Part shown: piece by piece, positions 1 to 7,688 of the stretch
Layout of the letters: each line of letters begins with the position of its first letter
How positions within the stretch are numbered: position 1 is the stretch's first letter
Virus record (IMG/VR): IMGVR_UViG_3300035698_000274
Span: 1 to 27,019 of that record
DNA: 27,019 bases
DNA from: a virus
Strand: one strand, 5' to 3'
Made by a program: the position numbers and the translations under genes
The notes under the pieces: model-generated
What the model saw: the letters and a program-made list of their open reading frames with translations, nothing else
What the model was told of the DNA's origin: nothing
The model's database searches: none

Positions 1-2
1 AA

Positions 3-2975
3 AGTAGAAAACTTCAACCTACAATTAAAAAGATTAGTGCAGAAGAAAAATTATCAATTGCAAAAACGGCAGATGATATTAAAAATCAAACCGAAGCTAA
101 AGAATTAATTGAAGCAACAACTCAACCTGATAACGACCTTGCATTGACGGAAGTAACTCTTGGAGCTACAGAAAATGTTCAGCCTAAACCTATTGACATT
201 AATAAAAAATTAGACCAAGAACCCATTATTACGCCAGAAGAATTAAATTCTGCAATTAAAAAATCAAAGAAAAAATTAGAAAAATTACCTAAAGTGGTTA
301 AAGGTGAAAATTTACCTAAAGAGTTATTACCACCAGACCAAGTGTTTAACTTAGCTAGGGCTGGCGATTTAGCCCCAGCTTTAGATGCTATTGCTTCACA
401 AGCAAATATTGTAACAAAAAATGTATCATATACCGATATTGCAAAAAAAATAGAAGGCAAAGGATTTGACTCAGATTTTATTAAACAGCTTACTGGCGGC
501 AATGTAAACGTTACTCCTGAAAACTCATACAGGGTTGTTCTTGCTGAAGAATGGAGTGCAAAACAGCTTAATGACATTGGTACAAAAGTTCTTAATGGTG
601 TTGCTACTAATGATGACTATCAGACAGCAGTAAAAGCAATTGCTTTTAATAGCTTAGTGTTGCGCTCTGTAAAAGGATATGGAACAAATTTAGCTCAATC
701 ATTTGGTATATTAAAAATGAGGCCAGTAGCAGGTGTTGAATTTGAACAAATAAATGACGTATTCAAATCAAAAGAAGACATAGAAAGATTCTTTAAAGTT
801 CATAAAGCTAATGAAGGAAACCCAGCCAAACAAAGAAAACTTATTGATGCTGCTGCTACTGGGAAAGTGCAAGGTATGCTTGGCACACTTGTTAGCGGTA
901 TGGTTTCAGGCACAGCAACGTTAGGCAGGATTGTTGCAGGTGACCTTCCAAGAGTGGTGCTTAGACCAGCAGAAACGCTTGGAGCTTGGGGTGTTGGAAG
1001 CGTCAGGGGTCTTGTTGGTATTGGCTCTAAAAATAAAACTTATGCAGGGGAAAGCATTGCACAAATTGCATCCTTACATGCTGGAATTAAACATGGACTT
1101 GGTGCAGCTAGTTATGCTTGGAAAAACAAAACATCTGGTATTGGTGGGCGGAATCGCCTTGATATGCAAGTAAGACCAGATTTTTTTGACATTGACCCAG
1201 CATCAAATGCAATAGTTAAATTTATGGCTGGTTCATATAACTTTGCATCTGCCTATGGTGGACGTTCAGTTTTAACTGTGAGTGAGTTTACTAAAGGAGT
1301 ACATTACCAAATGGGGTTAGAATCCCTTGCTATGCGAAAAGGCATTGCAGCACAAGAGTTAGCAATAGATTTAGGCAAGACGGAAGACGAAGCTTTTGAT
1401 GCGTTTACTCAAGCCAGCAGAGAAACATTTGAAAATCCACCAGATGACGTTTTGCAAGAAGCTCGTTACTGGGGACTTGAATCAAAACCTGACACTAACA
1501 CTGCTGCTGGTAAAACCACCGAAGTGTTAGACAAGCTTACGTCAATGAAGAATCCAATTGGGGTAATGATGAAGGCGCACATGCCTTTCTTAGTTACTCC
1601 AATGAATGATTTTATTCAAGCTGTAAATCGAACTCCATTAAAGGTTCTTTATGATGCCCCAAGTGCGCTTTATAAAGCGTTAGATGGCGCACCAGATTAT
1701 GTCTCAGACTTTCAAAAAAACCTTATTAAAACTAAAGATGATATCTTAAAGGATTTAAATTCTGGTGATTATCTAAAAAGAGATTTAGCAACTTCTCGCG
1801 TAGCTATTGGCACAGGGGCAATTGCAATGTGTGCTAACTATGCGTTAGAAGGTAATACCACTGGAGCTGGTCCTTCAGATAAAGCTGAGAGAGAAAGGTG
1901 GTTGGCACAAGGGGCATTGCCTTTTTCAAGAGTTGAGGATATTTCAAACTCAGAGGGCTTATCTTATGAAGCCCGTATGAAAATTGCTGAAGCTAAATTT
2001 GGGCAATCAAACAACTGGAGCTTAGGCACGGGGGAGTATGAAGGTAAATTATTTAGATCGTATTCTGGATTAAGTACAGTTGGTTACTGTCTTGGGATTG
2101 GTGCAATTTACGCAGAAAATGTGAACAAGTTAGAAGAAGGTGATGTGCTTGGAGCTGCTGCTGCTGCAAGTCTTGGGATGTATTCAGTTGCTTTAGAACA
2201 GCCTATGCTTCAAGGTATTCAGGAGTTTGGGTCAAGCATCCCTAAATTATTTGCTTCTGAAACAATATTTACCGATGCAATTAATAATTCTATGGCGTGG
2301 GCTGTTGATAACGGCTGGAACGCTATTGTTCCAATGAGTGGTTTAAGAAAACAACTGTTTCAAAATCTTGATCCAACCAAACGTGAATATCCTGTTGACC
2401 CTGATTTGCCTAACGGAATTGCTGGAATTGTTGCTGGGTATGGGCAGCAAATGGATTTAACATCTGGCACAAGCTATGGAACACCAACTAAAACTATATT
2501 TAATGAAACTGAAAAACATTTAAATTCAATTTCTGGCATGAGGGTTTCAGCAGGTAAGGAAGATAAAGCATTTGAAATAATGACATTGGCTGGAGTCGAT
2601 TCTAAAAAGCCACCAAAAACTTTTGAGCAAACTGTTAGAGTAGAAATTAATGGGGAAACAAGAGAAATCCCAGCGTCTGTTAAATTGTCAGCTGATGAAT
2701 ATGATAAGCTATTAGAACTTGCTAACCAAGAAAATTCAAAAGGATTTACTTTGAAGCAACAGGTTGTTAATATTGCAGATAAATCTCATTTTATAAACGG
2801 GACTGCGGATGGTAGAGAAAAGGCAGTAGAAAGCATATTTCAAATAGCATTTGAAAAGGCAAGGTATGAACTATATAATGGTGACAGCGAACAGTCATTT
2901 GCTTTAAGACGCAGGATTCAAGAAAAAGTTAATGAAATTAAACGTACACTGAAACGACCAAGCGGAGTAAATTAA
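3..2975 (+). CDS. Large ejection/internal virion-type protein, C-terminal part (5' end outside window)
   Basis: The frame is open from base 3 with no stop, so the gene begins upstream; 990 residues are visible. The TTG at 144 is only an internal codon. The visible part starts with a Lys/Glu-rich, probably helical segment. It continues with a long Gly/Ala-rich region with weakly hydrophobic stretches (about 900-1300 and 2050-2250), and ends in a charged, Lys/Arg-rich helical tail. The segment TGAGPSDKAERERWLAQGAL followed by PFSRV resembles a block I recall from the C-termini of giant podovirus virion proteins (ejection proteins, sometimes fused to transglycosylase or polyvalent domains). Its place just before the tail fibre, 2 bp upstream, fits a virion protein injected with the DNA. 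No enzymatic motif is visible in this part. Role inferred from size, composition and position; family assignment moderate. Confidence 0.7.
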   Translation, partial: SRKLQPTIKKISAEEKLSIAKTADDIKNQTEAKELIEATTQPDNDLALTEVTLGATENVQPKPIDINKKLDQEPIITPEELNSAIKKSKKKLEKLPKVVKGENLPKELLPPDQVFNLARAGDLAPALDAIASQANIVTKNVSYTDIAKKIEGKGFDSDFIKQLTGGNVNVTPENSYRVVLAEEWSAKQLNDIGTKVLNGVATNDDYQTAVKAIAFNSLVLRSVKGYGTNLAQSFGILKMRPVAGVEFEQINDVFKSKEDIERFFKVHKANEGNPAKQRKLIDAAATGKVQGMLGTLVSGMVSGTATLGRIVAGDLPRVVLRPAETLGAWGVGSVRGLVGIGSKNKTYAGESIAQIASLHAGIKHGLGAASYAWKNKTSGIGGRNRLDMQVRPDFFDIDPASNAIVKFMAGSYNFASAYGGRSVLTVSEFTKGVHYQMGLESLAMRKGIAAQELAIDLGKTEDEAFDAFTQASRETFENPPDDVLQEARYWGLESKPDTNTAAGKTTEVLDKLTSMKNPIGVMMKAHMPFLVTPMNDFIQAVNRTPLKVLYDAPSALYKALDGAPDYVSDFQKNLIKTKDDILKDLNSGDYLKRDLATSRVAIGTGAIAMCANYALEGNTTGAGPSDKAERERWLAQGALPFSRVEDISNSEGLSYEARMKIAEAKFGQSNNWSLGTGEYEGKLFRSYSGLSTVGYCLGIGAIYAENVNKLEEGDVLGAAAAASLGMYSVALEQPMLQGIQEFGSSIPKLFASETIFTDAINNSMAWAVDNGWNAIVPMSGLRKQLFQNLDPTKREYPVDPDLPNGIAGIVAGYGQQMDLTSGTSYGTPTKTIFNETEKHLNSISGMRVSAGKEDKAFEIMTLAGVDSKKPPKTFEQTVRVEINGETREIPASVKLSADEYDKLLELANQENSKGFTLKQQVVNIADKSHFINGTADGREKAVESIFQIAFEKARYELYNGDSEQSFALRRRIQEKVNEIKRTLKRPSGVN

Positions 2976-2977
2976 GA

Positions 2978-4141
2978 ATGGCAGATTATCCAATAAGTAA
3001 CGTAGCAAGGAGAGTAGTCTACACTGGCTCTGCTGGTGCAGGACCGTATGCTTTCGAGTTTGAAGTGCTGGAAAACACAGATATTAATGTGTATCAAGAT
3101 GACGCACTTCTGACATTAACAACAGATTACACAGTAACAATTAGCGCGTTACTTGGCACAGGATCGGTTACATTAGTCGTTCCTGCTGCTGGCAGCAATC
3201 GCATCACTATTGTTGGCTCACGGGCTGTAGAGCGTACCACAGACTTTACTACTGGTGGTGACTTCTTTGCTAATACGCTTAATGATGAAATGGATTCTCA
3301 AACAATCCTTGTTCAACAAGTGGCGGAAACTGCTGAACGTTCTATCAAAGCACCTGTTACTGATCCGACTACTATTAACATGGTGTTGCCAATTGATACT
3401 GCTCGTGCTGGCAAGACACTAGCGTTTGATGGTGATGGTAACCCTATTGCTGGCGACCCTATTGGTAACTGGCGTGGAAATTGGGCTGCTGATACATCAT
3501 TCCAGAATCGCGACATTGTTAAAGATACAACAAACAGTAATATTTATCTTGTTATTACTGCCCATACTTCTACTGGAGCATTGCCGATTAGCTCAAATAC
3601 TGACGTTGCAAAATGGGCATTAGTAGTTGATGCAGCAGCAGCAGCAACGGCTCAAGCGGCAGCAGAAGCAGCGCAAGCAGCAGCAGAAACGGCTGAAACA
3701 AATGCAGAAACAGCAGAAACTAACGCTGAAACAGCAGAAACAAATGCGGAAACTGCTGAAACAAATGCAGCTACATCTGCAAGTAACGCAAGCACATCTG
3801 CAAGTAATGCAGCCACCAGTGAAAGTAATGCGGCTACATCTGCAAGCAATGCCTCAACAAGCGAAACAAATGCTGCTGCAAGTGCTGCCTCAGCTGAGCC
3901 TTTACCTACTCAAACCAGTAATGCAGGTAAGTATTTACAGACCGATGGTACGGATGCAACATGGGAAGATGTAACAGGTGGTGGTCCTAGTCTTGGTACG
4001 GATAGTATTATTAGAACAAATGCACAAACTATCAGTGAAAATATAACAATACCGTTAGGTACAAATGGGATGTCTATTGGTGATATTGCAGTTGCTGATA
4101 CATACGCTGTAACGGTTAATGGAAGGTGGATTGTAATATAA
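2978..4141 (+). CDS. Tail fibre, T7 gp17-like N-terminal adaptor plus coiled-coil shaft
   Basis: This 387-residue protein starts 2 bp after the ejection protein. Residues ~1-125 (ISNVARRVVYTGSAGAGPYA, later VERTTDFTTGGDFFANTLND) match the tail-proximal domain of T7-type fibres, which docks the fibre on the tail tube. Residues ~170-215 look like a small carbohydrate-binding-type module (GNWRGNWAADTSFQNRDIV). Residues 236-305 are ten heptads of an Ala/Asn/Thr-rich repeat, expected to form a trimeric coiled coil. The end (PLPTQTSNAGKYLQTDG to NGRWIVI) is a small terminal domain with a normal finish, so the protein is not obviously truncated. At 387 residues it is shorter than T7 gp17 (about 550); separate downstream modules may supply the distal tip. 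Its stop overlaps the next start by one base (TAATG). Confidence 0.88.
   Translation: MADYPISNVARRVVYTGSAGAGPYAFEFEVLENTDINVYQDDALLTLTTDYTVTISALLGTGSVTLVVPAAGSNRITIVGSRAVERTTDFTTGGDFFANTLNDEMDSQTILVQQVAETAERSIKAPVTDPTTINMVLPIDTARAGKTLAFDGDGNPIAGDPIGNWRGNWAADTSFQNRDIVKDTTNSNIYLVITAHTSTGALPISSNTDVAKWALVVDAAAAATAQAAAEAAQAAAETAETNAETAETNAETAETNAETAETNAATSASNASTSASNAATSESNAATSASNASTSETNAAASAASAEPLPTQTSNAGKYLQTDGTDATWEDVTGGGPSLGTDSIIRTNAQTISENITIPLGTNGMSIGDIAVADTYAVTVNGRWIVI
3683..3892 (+). repeat. Ten in-frame 21-bp (heptad) repeats in the fibre shaft
   Basis: The DNA encodes four copies of AETAETN followed by six variants (AATSASN, ASTSASN, AATSESN, AATSASN, ASTSETN, AAASAAS). The period is exactly 21 bp and the copies differ at synonymous sites, so selection is on the protein. 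The repeat gives rise to spurious open frames on the other strand and in other frames, which should be ignored. The number of heptads would set shaft length. Confidence 0.9.
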
Positions 4142-4491
4142 TGAAAGCGAATAAGATAACACTAGAGCAAGCACTACTCCATGAGCTATTCGATTATAGC
4201 GGAGGGCAGTTAGTATGGAAGCAAAGGCCAAGCAAACTAAGCCGAGCGCCTCTTGGTGAAGTTGCGGGAGGGTTACACCATTCTGGATATAGAAACATAA
4301 AAATCTATAATGTTTTATACCCAGCACATAGGTTAGTTTGGATTTACCATAACGGGTCTATCGATGACAAACTTCAAATTGACCATATTGATAGGCGTAA
4401 GGATAACAATAATATTTCTAACCTTAGATTGGTAACGGCTAAAGAAAACAGTGCTAATAGGGTTTATAAATTTAATAGGGAGGCAGCATAA
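4141..4491 (+). CDS. HNH homing endonuclease (HNH_3 type)
   Basis: A 116-residue protein from the ATG at 4141, which shares its A with the fibre stop codon. A TTG five codons upstream is possible but unnecessary. The N-terminus (LFDYSGGQLVWKQRPS) is the short domain usual for this class. The nuclease core follows: AHRLVWIYHNG, IDHIDRRKDNNNISNLRLV, then TAKENSAN, with the metal/catalytic His of the HNH signature at about residues 63 and 82. It acts as a DNA nicking or cutting enzyme that promotes its own spread. It sits between the fibre gene and the first distal module and keeps TAATG overlaps on both sides, so it is translated with the tail genes without disrupting them. Confidence 0.9.
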   Translation: MKANKITLEQALLHELFDYSGGQLVWKQRPSKLSRAPLGEVAGGLHHSGYRNIKIYNVLYPAHRLVWIYHNGSIDDKLQIDHIDRRKDNNNISNLRLVTAKENSANRVYKFNREAA

Positions 4492-4862
4492 TGGCTTCTA
4501 ATATAACAGTAGACACCTTAACCAAAGGTGGTGTGACTTTAAACACAGATGAGATTGTAGATGTAAACAATACAAGAGTCTGTAAGGCTTGGGTTAACTT
4601 TAATGGCACAGGAACTGTGGCTATTAGGGCATCTTACAACGTAAGTTCAATTACTGATAATGGAACTGGTAATTATACAGTAAACTTTACAACAGCAATG
4701 CCAGATGCTGATTATGCAATTTTATCTACTATGAAAATAGGAACGACTACAACGTCTGGTATGGAAACAACTCCAGTAGACACAAGTACCGCAGAGGTAA
4801 AAATATTTAGAGCCAATGCCGCTTTTGATTCTGGTGTTGTATCAGTTGCCGTCTTCCGCTAA
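4491..4862 (+). CDS. Tail-fibre distal-type module A
   Basis: This 123-residue protein has the beta-rich phage tail-tip signature CKAWVNFNGTGTVAIRASYN followed by VSSITDNGTGNYTVNFTTAM, a domain normally found at the C-terminal end of longer fibres. Here it stands as its own gene with a short unique N-terminus (MASNITVDTLTKGGVTLNTD) and a TAATG overlap with the HNH gene. Residues ~30-85 are homologous to module B at 5097-5486. It probably forms or caps a distal fibre tip and contacts the host surface. Whether it assembles with the 387-residue fibre or stands alone cannot be told. Confidence 0.8.
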   Translation: MASNITVDTLTKGGVTLNTDEIVDVNNTRVCKAWVNFNGTGTVAIRASYNVSSITDNGTGNYTVNFTTAMPDADYAILSTMKIGTTTTSGMETTPVDTSTAEVKIFRANAAFDSGVVSVAVFR

Positions 4863-4887
4863 CCAAACCCAATTTAAGGAAAACAAA

Positions 4888-5097
4888 ATGACACAAAGAA
4901 TTTTAATTACAAATAACAACGGGGCTTCTATTGGAGTCATCGTTCCAGCACCTGACGCAACAGCAGAGTTCTGTTTAAAAGATGTACCAGTTGGCTCTAA
5001 GTATAAGATTGTAGACGCTAATGACGTACCATCTGACAGAACATTTAGAGATGCTTGGGAAGAAACAGATGTATCTAGCTGGAAGGTGAAAGCGTAA
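4888..5097 (+). CDS. Small companion protein between tail modules A and B
   Basis: The start at 4888 has a good ribosome site (AAGGAAAACAAA before ATG); the longer frame upstream overlaps module A and lacks one. The 69-residue product (MTQRILITNNNGASIGVIVP ... DRTFRDAWEETDVSS) resembles small proteins I recall encoded beside phage tail fibres, with a short beta-rich start and a conserved TFRDAWE-type motif. Function is unknown; a chaperone or small structural role for the adjacent fibre module is inferred from position. Its stop overlaps the start of module B (TAATGA). Confidence 0.7.
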   Translation: MTQRILITNNNGASIGVIVPAPDATAEFCLKDVPVGSKYKIVDANDVPSDRTFRDAWEETDVSSWKVKA

Positions 5098-5486
5098 TGA
5101 CTAGCTCAGTAATATCAGACAATTTTGAAACCAGTACAGGTGCTATACCTACTCTAGGTGGTGATTCTGTAGAAACTAGGTTATGTCGTGCATGGGTAAA
5201 CTTCAATGGTACAGGAGCTGTAGCAATCAGGGGTAGTTACAACGTGTCGAGCATTACTGATGGAGGGACTGGTGATTATACTGTAAACATTACAAATGCT
5301 ATGAGTGATATTAATTATGTCCCTGTTGCTTCACATTCTGGATTGGGTGCTGCAGGAGCGTCCCCTTCTGGAAACCGTATGATAGGAGTTAGTATAATTT
5401 CTACTACGGCAGTTGAGTTAGCTTGTAGGTCAATATCTAACATACTTGAAGACTACCCGCAATTATTTGTTGCAATATTCAAATAA
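5097..5486 (+). CDS. Tail-fibre distal-type module B (paralogue of module A)
   Basis: This 129-residue protein has CRAWVNFNGTGAVAIRGSYN followed by VSSITDGGTGDYTVNITNAM, clearly homologous to module A (4491-4862) over ~55 residues. The flanking N- and C-terminal parts are different. At the DNA level the shared part has many silent differences, so the duplication is old or the two copies have different origins. The C-terminus (ISNILEDYPQLFVAIFK) resembles the ends of phage tip domains. Likely part of the receptor-binding apparatus. Confidence 0.8.
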   Translation: MTSSVISDNFETSTGAIPTLGGDSVETRLCRAWVNFNGTGAVAIRGSYNVSSITDGGTGDYTVNITNAMSDINYVPVASHSGLGAAGASPSGNRMIGVSIISTTAVELACRSISNILEDYPQLFVAIFK

Positions 5487-5496
5487 AGGAAACAAA

Positions 5497-5550
5497 ATGA
5501 TTACAGTAAATAACTCCAAAGCAACAGAGATTACAAAGGATATTGATTAA
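5497..5550 (+). pseudogene. 17-codon N-terminal relic of the 6254 gene, now a leader to the GIY-YIG gene
   Basis: A well-formed ribosome site (AAAGGAAACAAA) precedes MITVNNSKATEITKDID and a stop. This matches the start of the gene at 6254 (MIQVNREAAEGITKSAI) at MI-VN, A, ITK and I in the same spacing. The stop codon overlaps the ATG of the GIY-YIG gene (TAATG). It therefore looks like the 5' end of the original companion gene, separated when the endonuclease gene inserted. It may still be translated as a short coupling leader. Confidence 0.65.
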
Positions 5551-6245
5551 TGGAAACTGTGTTTGGTGCTTATCTTCATTGTCGTCCTGATGGTACACCG
5601 TTTTATGTAGGTAAGGGTACAGAAAAGCGTATGCGTAAGTTAAAAAGAAACAACCTCTACCATTCAAACATTGTCAGTAAACACGGCAGTGAAAGTATAC
5701 TGACTGGCTTCTTACCTTGTTCAGATGAAGCTACCGCTTTTGAGTTGGAGAAAGGTCTGATTAAGCGTATTAAAGCTATTGGTATTAGATTGGCTAATAT
5801 GACTGAAGGTGGAGAAGGCCCTTCGGGGTATAAGCACAATAAAGAAGATGTTGCACGTAGAGCTAAAGAAGCTTTTGGTCGTATTATATCAGAAGAGATT
5901 AAAGCTAAAATAAGCAAAGCATTAACAGGCGTGCCAAAGCCAGCTAGAAGTGTTGAACATAATTATAATATGTCTAAGGCTAAACAAGGTGGTAAAGCCT
6001 CTCAAGAAACTAGAGACAAGATGTCTAAAACACATTTAGGTAAATTAACTAAAGTTTTTAAACCTTGGTACATCAAATACCCAGACGGTTTAATTAAAGA
6101 GGTTTATGATATGTCTATTTCAGCCTACGCTAGAAACGTAGGGGAGAAACAGAGTAGGCTTGTTGGTCGTTTCAGTAAACGGTATATAGACAGACAAATA
6201 ATAAAGGGTATCCATACTGGGTATACTTTCGGATATATTAACTAG
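5550..6245 (+). CDS. GIY-YIG homing endonuclease with NUMOD3 DNA-binding repeats
   Basis: This 231-residue protein has a variant GIY-YIG core at residues 6-23 (GAYLHCRPDGTPFYVGKGTE). An Arg follows at ~27, a Glu in the helix AFELEKGLIKRI (about 65-67), and NMTEGGEGPSG after it, as in the phage Seg/I-TevI-like class. Two or more NUMOD3-type elements follow (SEEIKAKISKALTG and SQETRDKMSKTHLG). These are minor-groove DNA-binding motifs typical of homing enzymes. A C-terminal segment (YDMSISAYARNVGEKQSRLV) resembles NUMOD1-type helix-turn-helix. It sits between the N-terminal relic and the intact copy of a tail companion gene, as expected for a mobile intergenic endonuclease. Confidence 0.92.
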   Translation: METVFGAYLHCRPDGTPFYVGKGTEKRMRKLKRNNLYHSNIVSKHGSESILTGFLPCSDEATAFELEKGLIKRIKAIGIRLANMTEGGEGPSGYKHNKEDVARRAKEAFGRIISEEIKAKISKALTGVPKPARSVEHNYNMSKAKQGGKASQETRDKMSKTHLGKLTKVFKPWYIKYPDGLIKEVYDMSISAYARNVGEKQSRLVGRFSKRYIDRQIIKGIHTGYTFGYIN

Positions 6246-6253
6246 GAGTTATT

Positions 6254-6481
6254 ATGATACAAGTAAACAGAGAAGCTGCTGAAGGTATTACCAAATCGGC
6301 TATTAGAGCATACCGCAAGCCTTTACTAGAAGCACTTGATGTGGACTACACGAGAGCAGTAGAAGTTAATGGAGATACCTCAGCTATCGTAGCTAGCAAA
6401 CAAAAGTTACGAGATATGACAGCCACGACTAAAGGCAAAAGCGTTGCAGAGTTAAAAGCTATTGTTGAAGGGTTAGTCTAA
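6254..6481 (+). CDS. Small tail-region companion protein
   Basis: This 75-residue protein is preceded by AGGAG. The product (MIQVNREAAEGITKSAIRAY, then RKPLLEALDVDYTRA and KQKLRDMTAT) resembles small helical proteins I recall beside tail-fibre genes in many T4-like and podovirus genomes. Function is unknown; a fibre-assembly role is only inferred from position. The first 17 residues are duplicated as a relic at 5497-5550, upstream of the GIY-YIG gene. Its stop overlaps the start of module C (TAATG). Confidence 0.72.
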   Translation: MIQVNREAAEGITKSAIRAYRKPLLEALDVDYTRAVEVNGDTSAIVASKQKLRDMTATTKGKSVAELKAIVEGLV

Positions 6482-7002
6482 TGGCTAGCGTAATAAGAGG
6501 AAGTGATAACTTTGATTCTGGTGTAGTAGGTATAACTCTCGGAACAGAAGTTGCCACAACGTCAGGTACTTCTATTGATTTTACAGGCTTACCTGCTGGA
6601 ACTAAACGCATTACTGTTATGTTTCAAGGAGTATCAACTAATGGGTCTTCGGAGAAGCTTGTCCAGCTTGGTGATTCTGGGGGTGTTGAAGTATTAGGGT
6701 ATCTAGGGAGCGGGGTTACCCTGACAAGTGGAGGGAACGGAAACAATAACTACACAACGGGGGTTGGAATTCGGTCATCATCTGCCGCAGATATAATCCA
6801 CGGCAGCCTTGTCATTTCCCTTGACAATGAATCTAACTTTACATGGGTAGCGTCAGGGGCGTTAGCAAAAAGTAATTCCTCTGACATATTGGTTACGGCT
6901 GGTTCTAAATCCCTCTCGGCTGAGTTGGATAGAGTGCGAATAACAACAGTCAACGGCACAGACACATTTGATGCTGGTTCAATTAACATTTCATACGAGT
7001 AA
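6481..7002 (+). CDS. Tail-fibre distal-type module C
   Basis: The 173-residue product begins ASVIRGSDNFDSGVVGITLG and continues with TSIDFTGLPAGTKRITVMFQ and a Ser/Gly/Thr-rich beta pattern ending in NGTDTFDAGSINISYE. I recognise this as a domain that closes many marine-phage tail proteins. It is unrelated in sequence to modules A and B but occupies the same slot: a stand-alone tip module followed by a small companion gene. Likely a receptor-binding or tip component. Confidence 0.75.
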   Translation: MASVIRGSDNFDSGVVGITLGTEVATTSGTSIDFTGLPAGTKRITVMFQGVSTNGSSEKLVQLGDSGGVEVLGYLGSGVTLTSGGNGNNNYTTGVGIRSSSAADIIHGSLVISLDNESNFTWVASGALAKSNSSDILVTAGSKSLSAELDRVRITTVNGTDTFDAGSINISYE

Positions 7003-7007
7003 ATAAA

Positions 7008-7238
7008 ATGAGAAAAGAATATAATTTATCCACTGGCAAAGTAGTCGAACATGAGGATGCTCCACCATCTCCACAGCCAGTCTTAACCCCTGAGAAAGTA
7101 CAAAACGCAACTAACCAAGAGGCATTAGCATACCTAGCCTCTACTGATTGGTGGGTAGTACGCTACGCGGAAACTGGCACACCTGTTGACAGTGAAGTAG
7201 CAAATAAACGTGCTGATGCTAGACTAGCAATTAAATGA
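7008..7238 (+). CDS. Small companion protein after tail module C
   Basis: This 76-residue hydrophilic protein has a Pro-rich middle (DAPPSPQPVLTPEKV) and a conserved-looking helical end (NQEALAYLASTDWWVVRYAE, then TGTPVDSEVANKRADARLAI). The DWWVVRYAETG block is reminiscent of small proteins that follow tail fibres in many phages. Function unknown. The start follows module C by 5 bp with no strong Shine-Dalgarno, so translational coupling is likely. Its TGA overlaps the next ATG (ATGA). Confidence 0.7.
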   Translation: MRKEYNLSTGKVVEHEDAPPSPQPVLTPEKVQNATNQEALAYLASTDWWVVRYAETGTPVDSEVANKRADARLAIK

Positions 7239-7456
7239 TTACTATCGCAGTAGTAGGCATCCTTTGCATATTAGCTTTTGCTCTATTCGGATTATTCCTA
7301 TTCATTAAGATAATCCTAGCCCCTATGAAAGAACCTGCTGACACTAGCAATAGAATTGCACACCTAAGACTTGTATGGTTTGCTGTTACTCGTCCTGAAC
7401 TATTCGTTAATTGCTTTGAGTGGCTAAAGCATGATGAACTTGATAACTTAAAATAA
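7235..7456 (+). CDS. Small single-span membrane protein at the head of the lysis cassette
   Basis: This 73-residue protein has an N-terminal hydrophobic segment (VGILCILAFALFGLFLFIKI) that is probably a membrane anchor, followed by a basic/aromatic soluble part (HLRLVWFAVTRPELFVNCFE). It is the first gene of a block that continues with two holin-like proteins and an endolysin. By topology (type II anchor, soluble part ~45 residues) it could be a lysis accessory or spanin-like protein, but no spanin signature is visible. I do not recognise the family. Confidence 0.65.
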   Translation: MITIAVVGILCILAFALFGLFLFIKIILAPMKEPADTSNRIAHLRLVWFAVTRPELFVNCFEWLKHDELDNLK

Positions 7457-7469
7457 AGAAGAATCCAAA

Positions 7470-7688
7470 ATGACAACAGCACAAGATACAATTTCTAGCA
7501 TTGCAGCTAAGGCAACTTACGGTGGTGCAGGGACGGCGATATTCTTTGGACTAAATGCTTATGAATTCGCAGCGATGGCTGGTGTAGTTATAGGTGTGCT
7601 TGGCTGGATTGTTACTCTTGTATTCAAATTGTTGGAACGTAAAGATAGATTGAAACATAATAAGATAATGGAAAGTAAAGGAAAATAA
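7470..7688 (+). CDS. Holin, HP1-like class II
   Basis: The 72-residue product MTTAQDTISSIAAKATYGGA ... FGLNAYEFAAMAGVVIGVLG has two hydrophobic segments (about 18-36 and 38-55) joined by a short turn. It ends in a highly charged tail (KLLERKDRLKHNKIMESKGK). Length, topology and the start sequence match the HP1-type holin family, which makes the membrane lesion that releases the endolysin. Its stop overlaps the next start (TAATG), tying it to the second holin-like gene. Confidence 0.75.
   Translation: MTTAQDTISSIAAKATYGGAGTAIFFGLNAYEFAAMAGVVIGVLGWIVTLVFKLLERKDRLKHNKIMESKGK

Noticed and set aside
144-146. TTG at 144 as the true start of the large virion protein
   Set aside because: The same frame is open to base 3 with similar composition and no ribosome site is seen before the TTG; the gene begins upstream of the window.
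3683-3892. Regular repeats that might be taken for a CRISPR or minisatellite
   Set aside because: The period is 21 bp without spacers and all copies are in frame in a coiled coil; this is a protein repeat.
3627-3974. Gln-rich frame on the plus strand and Ala/Val-rich frame on the minus strand (3652-3849)
   Set aside because: Both are out-of-frame readings of the 21-bp heptad repeat of the tail-fibre shaft. Their composition comes from the repeat; no ribosome sites.
4470-4491. HNH C-terminus FNREAA resembling the VNREAA of the 6254 gene
   Set aside because: Only five residues are shared and the DNA differs at several positions; too short to infer a common origin, unlike the relic at 5497.
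4816-4887. N-terminal extension of the companion gene at 4888
   Set aside because: It overlaps module A, has no ribosome site and its composition differs; the ATG at 4888 has AAGGAAA.
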